The position numbers and the translations under genes were made by a program. DNA of 64,000 bases from Pseudomonas sp. stari2. GTDB lineage: Bacteria > Pseudomonadota > Gammaproteobacteria > Pseudomonadales > Pseudomonadaceae. The notes under the pieces were generated by a model. The model saw only the letters and a list, made by a program, of their open reading frames with translations, ran no database searches and was not told the DNA's origin. The stretch is from contig NZ_CP099760.1 of assembly GCF_040760005.1 (NCBI RefSeq), positions 1,607,501-1,671,500 of the forward strand. The letters are read 5' to 3'. Shown here in pieces: positions 25,333 through 34,954 of the stretch (position 1 is its first letter; the number at the start of each line of letters is the position of its first letter).

Positions 25333-26808
25333 TCAGCTACCCAGCGCCTTCGACGCCAGCCAGAACAGGCCGGCCGACAGGGCTACGGTGGCTGGCAGGG
25401 TCAGGACCCAGGCCAGCAGGATGGTTTTCACCGTGCCGCCTTGCAGGCCGCTTTTGTTGGCGACCATGGTGCCGGCCACGCCCGAGGAGAGGACGTGGGT
25501 AGTGGACACCGGCAGGCTGAAGATGTTGGCCAGGCCGATCAGGCTGGCGGTGGTGATCTGTGCCGACATGCCTTGCGAGTAGGTCATGCCTTGCTTGCCG
25601 ATCTTCTCGCCGATGGTCAGTACCACACGTTTCCAGCCAACCATGGTGCCCAGGCCCAGGGCCAGGGCGACTGCCAGAATCACCCAGAACGGGGCGTATT
25701 CGGTGGTGGTGGTCAGGTCTTTGCGCAGTTTGTCCAGGTCGGCTTTTTCACGAGCGGCGAGGCCAGGCAGTTTGCTGACTTTCTTCGCGGTGTCGTCCAG
25801 GCAGAGCAGGTAGCGGCGCACTTCGATGCGGCTTTCCGACGACAGCGCGTGGTAGTCCGCTACACCTTTGAGGGTGTCGAGCAGGGCGGTGATGGTCGGT
25901 TCGGTCTGTTGCGGGTTGCAACGGAATTTCTCCGGCAGGTCGCCTTCCACGCTTTTGCCCAGCGCCAGGAACTCGCCCAGGGTATCGGCGTTGCGCTTGT
26001 AGAACTGGCTCAGGTGCAGAGTTGCGTCGCGAGTACGTTCGATCTGGTAAGTGGTGCTGTTCAGGTCGAGCACGAACTGCGCAGGCACGATACCGATCAG
26101 TACCAGCATGATCAGGCCGATGCCTTTCTGGCCGTCGTTGGAACCGTGCACGAAGCTTACGGCCATGGCCGAGATCACCAGGACCAGACGGTTCCAGAAC
26201 GGTGGGTGCTTTTTGTCGTCGATCTTGCGGCGCTGTTCAGGCGTCTTGTGCATTTTCGACAGCGGGCGCCACCATTTAAGGCCGATCAGGATCAGCGCAG
26301 CGATCAGGAAACCGGCCATTGGCGAGAACACCAGCGAGGCGCCGATATCGATCGCTTTCTGCCAGTTTACGCCGTCGGCCAGTGGAATCTCGTTGATCAG
26401 GGCGTTGGCCAGGCCGACACCGAGGATCGAACCGATCAGGGTGTGGGAACTGGAGGCCGGGATACCGAAGTACCAGGTGCCCAGGTTCCAGGCGATAGCG
26501 GCGGCGAGCAGCGAGAACACCATTGCCAGACCATGGCCGGTGTTCACATTGATCAGCAGTTCCACCGGCAGCAGGTGAACAATGGCATACGCCACGCCAA
26601 CGCCGCCCAGCAGCACGCCGAGGAAGTTGAACACGCCCGAGAAGAACACCGCCAGGTGAGGCGGCATCGCTTTGGTGTAGATAACAGTGGCTACCGCGTT
26701 AGCGGTGTCATGAAATCCATTGATGAACTCGAAGGCGAGGACAAATGTCAGGGCGAGCAGGAGGCTCACAAGCACCCAGGCATCCAGTCCGCTGAATAAA
26801 TCGATCAT
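25333..26808 (-). CDS. pit: PiT-family inorganic phosphate transporter
   Basis: A 491-aa polytopic inner-membrane protein. The duplicated PiT signatures are visible: GFHDTANAVATVIYT near residue 33 and VSFVHGSNDGQKGIG near residue 220, plus PASSSHTLIGS and LPVSTTHVLSSGVAGTM. It mediates low-affinity, cation- or proton-coupled phosphate uptake. A central hydrophilic loop (~residues 245-370) is longer than in minimal PiT proteins, similar in total length to E. coli PitA. It is a single gene with its own terminator. Confidence 0.95.
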   Translation of the reverse strand: MIDLFSGLDAWVLVSLLLALTFVLAFEFINGFHDTANAVATVIYTKAMPPHLAVFFSGVFNFLGVLLGGVGVAYAIVHLLPVELLINVNTGHGLAMVFSLLAAAIAWNLGTWYFGIPASSSHTLIGSILGVGLANALINEIPLADGVNWQKAIDIGASLVFSPMAGFLIAALILIGLKWWRPLSKMHKTPEQRRKIDDKKHPPFWNRLVLVISAMAVSFVHGSNDGQKGIGLIMLVLIGIVPAQFVLDLNSTTYQIERTRDATLHLSQFYKRNADTLGEFLALGKSVEGDLPEKFRCNPQQTEPTITALLDTLKGVADYHALSSESRIEVRRYLLCLDDTAKKVSKLPGLAAREKADLDKLRKDLTTTTEYAPFWVILAVALALGLGTMVGWKRVVLTIGEKIGKQGMTYSQGMSAQITTASLIGLANIFSLPVSTTHVLSSGVAGTMVANKSGLQGGTVKTILLAWVLTLPATVALSAGLFWLASKALGS

Positions 26809-27183
26809 GAAGGTTTTCTGACCCGGTCATAAGGGGGCGCGATTATGCCAGAAAAGACTGGAAATCGATCCCCTACCTGCTCATCGGTAACCTTCTTAGC
26901 CAAATTAATTTGTATCAAGGTGCATTACCCAAGCTTTTTGCAGGGTTTTGCAAGGTGTTGATTCAATTGAAAAAAATGCGAAGCACCGATGAATTGACCG
27001 GTGTGCGGGAGGGGGCAGAAGCTTGTATGAAATATCTGAGAAACGTGTCTGACATGCTCCAAACCTGTGCAATACAGGGGAGTTGGCCGCTGCCCGCGGG
27101 TAGCGGGCGCGCAAGGCATCGTCAGCCCACCGCGCTTGTAACCCGGTGAGTACGCTTACCCTCGAAAGTCTCAAAGGAAGGCA
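26809..27183. other. Intergenic region upstream of pit
   Basis: 375 bp between the pit start and the 3' end of the 66-aa gene. It must contain the pit promoter. A + frame at 26910-27149 was examined but shows no family resemblance or RBS. No clear hairpin or operator was recognised. Confidence 0.5.
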
Positions 27184-27384
27184 TCAAGGCTCTTCGGCTT
27201 TGAGTTCCTCTTCCATTTTTTTCAGTTCTTGCTGGAAGACCTGATCCTGAACGGTAGGGCGTTTACGCCAGGCTTTGCGTTCCGGTTCGGGCTGGGCGGC
27301 GTAGGTGGTGACTTCCCCGCCGTAAACTTCCTTGTAACGTTGTTCCTGGCGCTCAAGTTCCGCGCGCAGTTCGTCTTTCGTCAC
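27184..27384 (-). CDS. 66-aa conserved hypothetical protein, charged
   Basis: A highly charged small cytosolic protein ([30 protein letters not shown] ... [20 protein letters not shown]), with two predicted helices at the ends. The likely start is a GTG at 27384 with AGGTAG upstream; the longer frame to 27441 adds residues of different composition. It looks like a small Pseudomonas housekeeping hypothetical. No function can be assigned. Confidence 0.6.
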   Translation of the reverse strand: MTKDELRAELERQEQRYKEVYGGEVTTYAAQPEPERKAWRKRPTVQDQVFQQELKKMEEELKAEEP

Positions 27385-28023
27385 AGTGCTACCTGTATGA
27401 GTTGAGATAAATGTCTGGTGAAACGCACTGCAACGAATCAATTGAACCGGTTCGCCAACTAGCCACGGCCTGAACAGGCAGCGGTGTTATCGGCAGGACG
27501 GTCAAGACTTCCATGTTACAGGCGGCTACGGCACCAGATTAAAACTGACGCAGCATCAGTTTCCTGTTTCAGCGAGCGCGCTGGCGGTGCATGGTGATGA
27601 TCGTCAGGTGCTGGCCGGGGCTGAAGGCAATGGACATCGCCTCAGCGAGTGGCGTCGACGGCAATAAAAGTGCGGCGCCACTGAGGTGCATTATAGCGGC
27701 CGATTCGGGATTGACTATCTTTGCCAAGTTAAAAACGGTTCCGGATGTGTGATTGTTTTGTGACTCGCAACTTTTACCAATAGTTGAATCGTTGTTGTCG
27801 GGTGTTGTATTTCTGGCGCCATTTAGCCGAACAACTAAGGCGCCGGGTGCATGAGTGATACCGAGTTTGAAACGGTCGTGAGCGATTCTCGCCGAGACGC
27901 AGGGATCGTTGCGATTATCGGTCGATGGTTCGATAATCGCCCAGTGTTGGCGATCGGGCGCTTGTGCACCTGTCTGCGAGCCGCTTGTATAGCCGTCGAT
28001 CCGTACAGGAAAAAGGACCTGAC
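27385..28023. other. Long intergenic region before pcaR
   Basis: About 640 bp. The right part carries the pcaR promoter with a PcaR-type box and inverted repeat (27911-27942). The left part includes a 40-codon minus-strand frame (27569-27691, reading MHLSGAALLLPSTPLAEAMS and then IAFSPGQHLTIITMHRQRAR) without a recognisable RBS. Otherwise nothing was recognised. Confidence 0.5.
27911..27942 (+). promoter_or_regulatory. PcaR-type box and inverted repeat upstream of pcaR
   Basis: GTTCGATAATCGCCC (27928-27942) differs at one base from the P. putida PcaR site GTTCGATAATCGCAC as I recall it. Its core CGATAATCGC pairs with GCGATTATCG at 27911-27920 across a 10-bp spacer. The site sits ~80 bp before the pcaR ATG and fits autoregulation. 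Confidence 0.7.
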
Positions 28024-28866
28024 ATGAACGATCAAATGCGCAATTCCTTTACGTCGGTGGCGCCGCCGATCGTTGCTTCACCGGCCAAACGCATCCAGGC
28101 CCTGACCGGCGATCCGGATTTCATGACCTCCCTGGCCCGTGGCCTGGCGGTGGTCCAGGCGTTTCAGGAACGCAAGCGTCACTTGACCATCGCCCAGATC
28201 AGCCACCGTACGGAAATCCCCCGCGCCGCCGTGCGTCGTTGCCTGCATACGCTGATCAAACTCGGTTACGCCACTACCGACGGGCGCACGTACTCGTTGC
28301 TGCCCAAAGTGCTGACCCTCGGTCACGCCTATTTGTCTTCGACGCCGCTGGCGGTTTCCGCCCAGCCTTACCTCGACCGCATGAGCGAGCAGCTTCACGA
28401 GGCCTGCAACATGGCCACACTGGAAGGCGACGACATTCTCTACATCGCGCGTTCGGCCACGACTCAACGCCTGATCTCGGTGGACCTGTCGGTGGGCGGG
28501 CGCTTGCCGGCGTATTGCACGTCCATGGGACGGATTCTGCTGGCAGCGCTGGACGACACCTCGCTGCGCGAATACCTCGATCACGCTGAACTGGTGGCCA
28601 AGACCAGTCGCACGATTCACACCCCCGACGCCTTGCTCGAATGTTTGCAGGAAGTCCGGCAGCAGGGCTGGTGCATCGTCGATCAGGAACTGGAACAAGG
28701 TCTGCGTTCAATTGCCGTGCCGGTGTATGACGCTTCCGGTCAAGTGGTGGCCGCGCTCAATGTCAGCACCCACGCCGGTCGCGTCAGCCGTACCGAACTG
28801 GAACAGCGCTTTCTGCCCGGCCTGTTGAGCGCCAGTCGTGACCTCAGCGCGCAGTTGTTCGCCTGA
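28024..28866 (+). CDS. pcaR: IclR-family regulator of protocatechuate catabolism PcaR
   Basis: A 280-aa IclR-family regulator: N-terminal winged HTH (LTIAQISHRTEIPRAAVRRCLHTLIKLGY, residues ~54-82) and a C-terminal effector domain (DDILYIARSATTQRLISVDLSVGGRLPAYCTSMGRILLA). In P. putida PcaR activates pca genes with beta-ketoadipate as inducer. The ATG at 28024 follows AGGAAAAAGGACC. It heads the complete pca cluster, and matching boxes lie before pcaR, pcaK and pcaI. Confidence 0.95.
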   Translation: MNDQMRNSFTSVAPPIVASPAKRIQALTGDPDFMTSLARGLAVVQAFQERKRHLTIAQISHRTEIPRAAVRRCLHTLIKLGYATTDGRTYSLLPKVLTLGHAYLSSTPLAVSAQPYLDRMSEQLHEACNMATLEGDDILYIARSATTQRLISVDLSVGGRLPAYCTSMGRILLAALDDTSLREYLDHAELVAKTSRTIHTPDALLECLQEVRQQGWCIVDQELEQGLRSIAVPVYDASGQVVAALNVSTHAGRVSRTELEQRFLPGLLSASRDLSAQLFA

Positions 28867-28873
28867 TGAACCT

Positions 28874-28906
28874 GTTCGATAAACGCACAGAGTTGCGTTT
28901 ATCGAA
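28874..28906 (+). promoter_or_regulatory. PcaR-type palindrome before pcaK
   Basis: GTTCGATAAACGCAC (28874-28888) is followed by the inverse arm: TTCGATAAACGC and GCGTTTATCGAA form a perfect 12-bp inverted repeat with an 8-bp spacer. It begins 7 bp after the pcaR stop and lies ~255 bp upstream of the pcaK ATG. Confidence 0.7.
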
Positions 28907-29161
28907 TTGACGCTAAAACCCTCGGATCATTAATGTCGCGGCAGCGTCATCCGGCGCAAATGTGAATGAGCCCGCCGGATTGTCGACTCCCATAATAATG
29001 ACAAGAGGCAACTTCCCATGCGCACGTTCCCAGACTGTCGCCGCTCCCGTTCCTGTTGACGGTATTAGCGCAACGCCTGATTTCTTCCCTATATAGTTGT
29101 GACCGTGCCGACCTCTGGCCGGCCGCCGTTCGACTGCGTTTTCTTGCGTGGAATAAAAATA

Positions 29162-30508
29162 ATGAACCAGCCTCAGTCCGCTGTGGGGCACTGCCTCGAC
29201 GTGCAGTCCTTCATCAATACCCAACCGATCTCGCGCTATCAGTGGCGCGTCGTGATCCTGTGTTTCCTGATTGTGTTCCTCGATGGCCTCGACACCGCGG
29301 CCATGGGATTTATTGCTCCAGCGCTTTCCCAGGACTGGGGCATCGACCGCGCCAGCCTCGGCCCGGTGATGAGCGCCGCGCTGATCGGCATGGTCTTCGG
29401 TGCGCTGGGCTCCGGTCCGCTGGCTGACCGCTTCGGGCGAAAAGTCGTCCTGGTTGGCGCGGTATTTCTGTTCGGTGCTTTCAGCCTGGCGTCGGCCTAC
29501 GCCACCAACGTCGAGCAATTGCTGGTGCTGCGATTCCTCACCGGTCTGGGATTGGGCGCCGGCATGCCGAACGCCACCACGCTGCTGTCGGAATACACTC
29601 CGGAACGCAAGAAGTCGCTGCTGGTGACCAGCATGTTCTGTGGCTTCAACCTCGGCATGGCCGGCGGCGGATTCATCTCGGCCAAGCTGATTCCGGCGTT
29701 CGGCTGGCACAGCCTGTTGCTGATCGGCGGGATTCTGCCGCTGATCCTCGCCGTGGTGTTGCTGCTCTGGTTGCCGGAATCGGCGCGTTATCTGGTGGTG
29801 CGTAATCGTGGCACCGACAAGGTACGCAAGACTCTCGCACCCATTGATCCTGCCACCGTCGCTCAGGCCGCGAGTTTCAGTGTCCCGGAACAGAAAACCG
29901 TAAAAGCCCGCAACGTGTTCGCGGTGATTTTCTCGGGCACCTACAGCGTAGGTACGTTGCTGCTGTGGCTGACTTATTTCATGGGCCTGGTGATCGTGTA
30001 CCTGCTGACCAGTTGGCTGCCGACCCTGATGCGCGACAGTGGCGCGAGCATGGAGCAGGCAGCCTTCATCGGCGCGTTGTTCCAGTTCGGCGGGGTGTTG
30101 AGCGCGGTCGGCGTAGGCTGGGCGATGGACCGGTTCAATCCGCACAAGGTCATCGGCATTTTCTACCTGCTGGCCGGGGTGTTTGCCTACGCGGTCGGGC
30201 AGAGCCTGGGCAACATCACGCTGCTGGCGACGCTGGTGCTGGTGGCGGGCATGTGCGTCAACGGCGCGCAATCGGCGATGCCGTCGCTGGCCGCGCGGTT
30301 TTATCCGACCCAGGGCCGAGCGACCGGTGTGTCGTGGATGCTGGGCATTGGCCGGTTCGGCGCGATTCTCGGCGCATGGATGGGCGCGACGCTGCTGGGC
30401 CTGGGCTGGAATTTCGAACAGGTGCTGACAGCGCTGGTGATCCCGGCCGGGCTGGCCACGGCTGCGGTGGTGATCAAGGGTCTGGTCAGTCACGCGGACG
30501 CGACCTGA
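29162..30508 (+). CDS. pcaK: 4-Hydroxybenzoate/protocatechuate MFS transporter PcaK
   Basis: A 448-aa, 12-helix aromatic acid:H+ symporter (AAHS family). The DGLDTAAMGFIAPAL segment in helix 1 and the GPLADRFGRKVVLVG loop 2-3 motif, required for transport and chemotaxis in PcaK, are intact. Length (448 aa) equals that of P. putida PcaK and the sequence is close to it by recollection. The ATG at 29162 gives MNQPQS...; the longer upstream frame is not conserved. It lies in the inner membrane and feeds the pathway encoded downstream. Confidence 0.95.
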   Translation: MNQPQSAVGHCLDVQSFINTQPISRYQWRVVILCFLIVFLDGLDTAAMGFIAPALSQDWGIDRASLGPVMSAALIGMVFGALGSGPLADRFGRKVVLVGAVFLFGAFSLASAYATNVEQLLVLRFLTGLGLGAGMPNATTLLSEYTPERKKSLLVTSMFCGFNLGMAGGGFISAKLIPAFGWHSLLLIGGILPLILAVVLLLWLPESARYLVVRNRGTDKVRKTLAPIDPATVAQAASFSVPEQKTVKARNVFAVIFSGTYSVGTLLLWLTYFMGLVIVYLLTSWLPTLMRDSGASMEQAAFIGALFQFGGVLSAVGVGWAMDRFNPHKVIGIFYLLAGVFAYAVGQSLGNITLLATLVLVAGMCVNGAQSAMPSLAARFYPTQGRATGVSWMLGIGRFGAILGAWMGATLLGLGWNFEQVLTALVIPAGLATAAVVIKGLVSHADAT

Positions 30509-30561
30509 TATCGGAATTGATCGACCCGCCCTCGGGGCGATCATTAGGGTGGTAACAATCT

Positions 30562-30593
30562 GTTCGATAAACGAACACTCAGTCGATTATCGG
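30562..30593 (+). promoter_or_regulatory. PcaR-type box before pcaI
   Basis: GTTCGATAAACGAAC (30562-30576) plus a partial inverse arm TCGATTATCGGA (30583-30594) reproduce the box-spacer-inverse layout seen before pcaK. It lies ~120 bp upstream of the pcaI ATG. Confidence 0.7.
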
Positions 30594-30695
30594 ATTGTTT
30601 GGCGAAAATCAGCGGCTTAATCTTTAGTGACTCCGGCGCAGAACCTCGCGCCTTTTTATCACTGGCGATCCACTACAAAAACGGGAGCCCGCTCC

Positions 30696-31553
30696 ATGGC
30701 TGAGATCCTTTCGCTGCACGACGCGGTGAAGCAATTCGTCAACGACGGCGACACCGTCGCGCTCGAAGGCTTCACTCACCTGATCCCTACGGCGGCGGGT
30801 CATGAAATCATTCGTCAGGGCAAGAAAGATCTGACCCTGGTGCGGATGACGCCTGACCTGATCTACGACCAACTGATCGGTGCCGGCTGTGCGCGCAAGC
30901 TGATCTTCTCCTGGGGGGGCAACCCTGGCGTGGGTTCGCTGCACCGTCTGCGTGACGCGGTCGAGAAACAATGGCCACACGCCCTGGAAATCGAAGAACA
31001 CAGCCACGCCGACCTGGCCAACGCTTACGTCGCCGGCGCGTCCGGCCTGCCGTTTGCGGTGTTGCGGGCCTACGCCGGTTCCGACCTGCCGAAGGTCAAC
31101 CCGCTGATCAAATCCGTGACTTGCCCGTTCACCGGCGAAGTGCTGGCGGCGGTGCCGTCGGTGCGTCCGGACGTGACCGTGATCCACGCCCAGAAAGCCG
31201 ACCGTCAGGGCAACGTGCTGTTGTGGGGCATCCTCGGCGTGCAGAAAGAAGCCGCGCTGGCCGCCAAGCGCTGCATCGTCACCGTCGAAGAAATCGTCGA
31301 CAACCTCAACGCCCCGATGAACGCCTGCGTGCTGCCGACCTGGGCCTTGAGCGCGGTCTGCCACGTACCCGGTGGCGCGCATCCGTCCTACGCCCACGGT
31401 TACACCGAGCGTGACAATCGCTTCTATCAGGCGTGGGATCCGATCGCCCGCGACCGTGAGACGTTTACCGCGTGGATCAACGAATACATCCATGGCTGCG
31501 CTGACTTCAGCGAGTTCCAGGCCAAGTTGGCCGCTGCTTCGGAGGCCAAGTAA
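30696..31553 (+). CDS. pcaI: 3-Oxoadipate CoA-transferase subunit A
   Basis: A 285-aa alpha subunit of the enzyme that moves CoA from succinyl-CoA to 3-oxoadipate. Recognisable class I CoA-transferase features are the N-terminal VNDGDTVALEGFTHLIP and VIHAQKADRQGNVLLWG. Start ATG 30696 follows a GGGAG RBS. It overlaps pcaJ by one base (TAATG), indicating coupled translation of the two subunits. Confidence 0.96.
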   Translation: MAEILSLHDAVKQFVNDGDTVALEGFTHLIPTAAGHEIIRQGKKDLTLVRMTPDLIYDQLIGAGCARKLIFSWGGNPGVGSLHRLRDAVEKQWPHALEIEEHSHADLANAYVAGASGLPFAVLRAYAGSDLPKVNPLIKSVTCPFTGEVLAAVPSVRPDVTVIHAQKADRQGNVLLWGILGVQKEAALAAKRCIVTVEEIVDNLNAPMNACVLPTWALSAVCHVPGGAHPSYAHGYTERDNRFYQAWDPIARDRETFTAWINEYIHGCADFSEFQAKLAAASEAK

Positions 31554-32332
31554 TGACTTACACCACCAATGAAATGATGACCGTCGCCGCGGCCCGTCGC
31601 CTGAAGAACGGCTCGGTGTGCTTCGTCGGCATCGGCCTGCCGTCGAAAGCCGCCAACCTGGCGCGCCTGACTTCGTCGCCGGACGTGGTGCTGATCTACG
31701 AATCCGGCCCTATCGGCGCCAAACCCAGCGTGTTGCCACTGTCCATCGGTGATGGCGAACTGGCGGAAACCGCTGACACCGTCGTGCCGACCGGTGAGAT
31801 TTTTCGTTACTGGCTGCAGGGCGGACGCATCGACGTCGGTTTTCTCGGCGCAGCGCAGGTTGACCGTTTCGGCAACATCAACACCACGGTGGTGGGCGAC
31901 TATCACCAGCCGAAAGTGCGCCTGCCGGGTGCCGGTGGCGCGCCGGAAATCGCCGGTTCTGCCAAAAGCGTGCTGATCATCCTTAAACAGTCGTCGCGTT
32001 CGTTTGTCGACAAGCTCGATTTCATCACCTCGGTCGGCCATGGCGAGGGCGGCGATTCACGCAAGCGTCTGGGCCTGCCGGGCGCCGGGCCGGTCGGGAT
32101 CATCACCGACCTGTGCATCATGGAGCCGGAAGAGGGGACCCACGAGTTCGTCGTTACTGCCCTGCATCCGGGTGTGACCCGCGAGCAAGTGGTCGCCGCC
32201 ACTGGTTGGGCGATCCGTTTTGCCGACAGCGTGGCCACCACTGCCGAACCGACCGAAGTCGAGCTGACCGCCCTGCGCGATCTCGAAGCCCGCACCGCAG
32301 CGGCCCACGGCCAGGCACCGGGAGAAGCATGA
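31553..32332 (+). CDS. pcaJ: 3-Oxoadipate CoA-transferase subunit B
   Basis: A 259-aa beta subunit carrying the catalytic glutamate in the [13 protein letters not shown] motif (~residue 50), which forms the enzyme-CoA thioester. The N-terminus ([31 protein letters not shown]) and the GGGGA-like loop region are as in the family. It is sandwiched between pcaI and pcaF with overlaps on both sides. Confidence 0.96.
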   Translation: MTYTTNEMMTVAAARRLKNGSVCFVGIGLPSKAANLARLTSSPDVVLIYESGPIGAKPSVLPLSIGDGELAETADTVVPTGEIFRYWLQGGRIDVGFLGAAQVDRFGNINTTVVGDYHQPKVRLPGAGGAPEIAGSAKSVLIILKQSSRSFVDKLDFITSVGHGEGGDSRKRLGLPGAGPVGIITDLCIMEPEEGTHEFVVTALHPGVTREQVVAATGWAIRFADSVATTAEPTEVELTALRDLEARTAAAHGQAPGEA

Positions 32333-33534
32333 TGCGCGACGTTTATATCTGCGATGCGATTCGTACCCCCATCGGTCGTTTCGGTGGTGGTCTGGCGGCT
32401 GTTCGCGCCGACGATCTGGCCGCCGTGCCGATCAAGGCCCTGATGGAGCGCAACCCGTCGGTGGACTGGAGCGCGATCGACGAAGTGTTCCTCGGCTGCG
32501 CCAACCAGGCCGGCGAAGACAACCGCAACGTGGCGCGCATGGCGCTGTTGCTGGCGGGCCTGCCGGACAGCGTGCCCGGCGTTACCCTCAATCGCCTTTG
32601 TGCGTCGGGGATGGATGCTATTGGGACGGCGTTCCGCGCCATCGCCAGCGGCGAAATGGAGCTGGCGATTGCCGGTGGCGTCGAGTCGATGTCCCGCGCA
32701 CCGTTCGTGATGGGCAAGGCCGATGCGGCGTTTTCGCGCAACATGAAACTGGAAGACACCACCATTGGCTGGCGTTTCATCAACCCGCTGATGAAGGCCC
32801 AGTACGGCGTCGACGCGATGCCGCAGACCGCCGACAACGTGGCTGACGATTACGAAATTTCCCGCGAGGATCAGGACGCTTTCGCCCTGCGCAGTCAGCA
32901 ACGGACGGCCGCCGCACAGGCTGCCGGCTACTTTGCCGAGGAAATCGTCGAAGTGCGGATCGCCCACAAGAAGGGCGAAACCGTGGTCAGCCAGGACGAA
33001 CACCCACGCGCCGACACCACGATTGAAGCGCTGACCAAGTTGAAACCGGTCAACGGCCCGGACAAGACCGTCACTGCCGGCAACGCATCGGGCGTGAATG
33101 ACGGTGCCGCCGCGCTGATTCTGGCCTCGGCCGAAGCGGTGAAAAAACACGGTTTGACTGCCCGCGCCAAAGTGCTGGGCATGGCCAGTGCCGGGGTCGC
33201 GCCACGGGTGATGGGCATCGGCCCGGTGCCGGCGGTGCGCAAACTCACCGAACGCCTTGGAGTGGCGGTCAGCGATTTCGATGTGATCGAACTCAACGAA
33301 GCGTTTGCCAGCCAGGGTCTGGCGGTGCTGCGCGAGCTGGGATTGGCGGACGACGCCGCCCAGGTCAACCCGAACGGCGGGGCGATTGCCCTCGGCCACC
33401 CCTTGGGCATGAGCGGTGCGCGGCTGGTATTGACGGCGCTGCATCAGCTGGAAAAGACCGGCGGCAAGAAAGGTCTGGCGACCATGTGTGTCGGTGTCGG
33501 CCAGGGGCTGGCCCTGGCGATCGAACGCATCTGA
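32329..33534 (+). CDS. pcaF: 3-Oxoadipyl-CoA thiolase
   Basis: A 401-aa (or 400-aa from the second ATG at 32332) thiolase for the last step, giving succinyl-CoA and acetyl-CoA. The nucleophilic Cys in [11 protein letters not shown] (~residue 91), the [20 protein letters not shown] histidine segment and the C-terminal [10 protein letters not shown] cysteine are present. The tandem ATGATG start overlaps the pcaJ stop. Confidence 0.97.
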   Translation: MMRDVYICDAIRTPIGRFGGGLAAVRADDLAAVPIKALMERNPSVDWSAIDEVFLGCANQAGEDNRNVARMALLLAGLPDSVPGVTLNRLCASGMDAIGTAFRAIASGEMELAIAGGVESMSRAPFVMGKADAAFSRNMKLEDTTIGWRFINPLMKAQYGVDAMPQTADNVADDYEISREDQDAFALRSQQRTAAAQAAGYFAEEIVEVRIAHKKGETVVSQDEHPRADTTIEALTKLKPVNGPDKTVTAGNASGVNDGAAALILASAEAVKKHGLTARAKVLGMASAGVAPRVMGIGPVPAVRKLTERLGVAVSDFDVIELNEAFASQGLAVLRELGLADDAAQVNPNGGAIALGHPLGMSGARLVLTALHQLEKTGGKKGLATMCVGVGQGLALAIERI

Positions 33535-33570
33535 CACACAGCCGTGACGAATTGAACAGAGGAAAGCGAA

Positions 33571-34275
33571 ATGACTGACAAGCCTGGCTACCGTCGTCCA
33601 CAGGAAGGCACCCAGCCGCCGTACCTGCACCCGACTTATCAATCCACCAATCTGCGCTCGCCATCCAAGCCATTGGTGTTTCTGCCCCATTCGCTGTCTG
33701 AAATCACTGGCCCGACCATCGGTGCCGAGCGAGTGGCCGACACCGATAACGATCTGACCGCACAGCATGCCGGCGAGCCGCTCGGCGAGCGGATCATCAT
33801 CCACGGGCGCGTGCTCGACGAAAACGGCCTGCCGGTGCCGGGGATTCTGGTCGAGATCTGGCAAGCCAACGCCGCCGGTCGCTACAACCATGCCCGTGAC
33901 TTGCACGACGCACCGCTGGACCCGAACTTCACCGGCACCGGCCGCACCGTGACTGACGCCGACGGCTGGTATCAGTTCCAGACCATCAAGCCGGGCGCGT
34001 ATCCGTGGGGCAACCACCACAACGCCTGGCGTCCGGCGCACGTGCACTTCTCGCTGTTCGGACCGAGCATTTTGACGCGTCTGGTCACGCAAATGTATTT
34101 CCCGGGCGATCCGCTGCTGGCGTATGACCCGATCTATAACTGCGTGCCGGATACCTCGGCCAAGGAACGCCTGATCGCCGCATTCGATCTGGAAAAAACC
34201 ATTCCGTCCTACGCCCTTGCTTATCGCTGGGACATCGTGCTGCGCGGCCGCGAAGCCACGCCGATGGAGAAATGA
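33571..34275 (+). CDS. pcaH: Protocatechuate 3,4-dioxygenase beta subunit
   Basis: A 234-aa iron-binding subunit of the intradiol ring-cleavage enzyme. The Fe(III) ligands are visible: Tyr in GRYNHARD, Tyr in GWYQFQTIKPGAYPWG, and two His in WRPAHVHFS. The signature LVEIWQANAAGRY is intact. An RBS (GAGGAAAG) precedes ATG 33571, 37 bp after pcaF. It overlaps nothing and is followed closely by pcaG. Confidence 0.97.
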   Translation: MTDKPGYRRPQEGTQPPYLHPTYQSTNLRSPSKPLVFLPHSLSEITGPTIGAERVADTDNDLTAQHAGEPLGERIIIHGRVLDENGLPVPGILVEIWQANAAGRYNHARDLHDAPLDPNFTGTGRTVTDADGWYQFQTIKPGAYPWGNHHNAWRPAHVHFSLFGPSILTRLVTQMYFPGDPLLAYDPIYNCVPDTSAKERLIAAFDLEKTIPSYALAYRWDIVLRGREATPMEK

Positions 34276-34276
34276 G

Positions 34277-34843
34277 ATGACCCTGATTGCGACCACGTCC
34301 CACACCGTCGGGCCGTATTACCACATCGGCCTGACCTGGCTGAACCGCGAGAATCTCGCCAACGAACTGACCCTCGGCCAGCGCGTGGCGATCAGCGGAC
34401 AAGTGGTGGACGGCAACGGCGATGTCGTCAACGACGCCATGCTCGAAGTCTGGCAGGCCAACGCCGCCGGTAAATACGATCATCCGGAAGACGAGCAGGC
34501 TAAACCGCTGGACCCGAATTTCGAAGGTTTCGGCCGGGTGCCGGTGGATGCCGAAGGGCGCTTCCGTTTCACCACGATCAAGCCGGGCACCGTCGAAGGC
34601 CTGAAAGGCACGACCCAGGCGCCGCATCTGGTGGTGTTGGTGTTTGCGCGCGGTCTGGTGAAGCACTTGCTGACGCGGATTTATTTCGAGGGCGATCCGG
34701 CGAACGTCAATGATCCGCTGCTCGAATGCGTACCGGCCGAGCGGCGCAGCACGTTGCTGGCGAAGCCGGATGCAGAGGGTGTCTATCAGTGGAATGTGAT
34801 CCTGCAGGGCACTGACGCGGAAACCGTGTTCTTCGATTACTAA
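34277..34843 (+). CDS. pcaG: Protocatechuate 3,4-dioxygenase alpha subunit
   Basis: A 188-aa structural partner of PcaH with the same fold (TSHTVGPYYHIGL at the N-terminus, MLEVWQANAAGKYDHP, FTTIKPGTVEG). It lacks the iron-ligand Tyr/His set of the beta subunit, as normal for alpha subunits. It starts one base after the pcaH stop (TGAGATG). Confidence 0.97.
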   Translation: MTLIATTSHTVGPYYHIGLTWLNRENLANELTLGQRVAISGQVVDGNGDVVNDAMLEVWQANAAGKYDHPEDEQAKPLDPNFEGFGRVPVDAEGRFRFTTIKPGTVEGLKGTTQAPHLVVLVFARGLVKHLLTRIYFEGDPANVNDPLLECVPAERRSTLLAKPDAEGVYQWNVILQGTDAETVFFDY

Positions 34844-34853
34844 AAGAACACTG

Positions 34854-34878
34854 CACCTTCCCTGCTACAGGGAAGGTG
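34854..34878 (+). terminator. Hairpin between pcaG and pcaT
   Basis: A perfect 11-bp inverted repeat (CACCTTCCCTG-cta-CAGGGAAGGTG) 10 bp past pcaG with no strong T-run. It could be a partial terminator or mRNA-processing element splitting the cluster into pcaIJFHG and pcaTBDC units. Confidence 0.5.
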
Positions 34879-34954
34879 TGTTGCTGGTCCAATGTGGAAC
34901 GGGACTGTTGCGAAGTGTGTCTAGACTCTCACTGTCCCTATCGAGTGAAAAACA

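Noticed and set aside
26910..27149. A 79-codon plus-strand frame upstream of pit
   Set aside because: No RBS, no recognisable pattern, and the composition changes abruptly mid-frame.
31903..34305. An 800-codon frame antisense to pcaJ-pcaF-pcaH
   Set aside because: Three well-defined catabolic genes occupy the other strand; no family resemblance in the antisense product.
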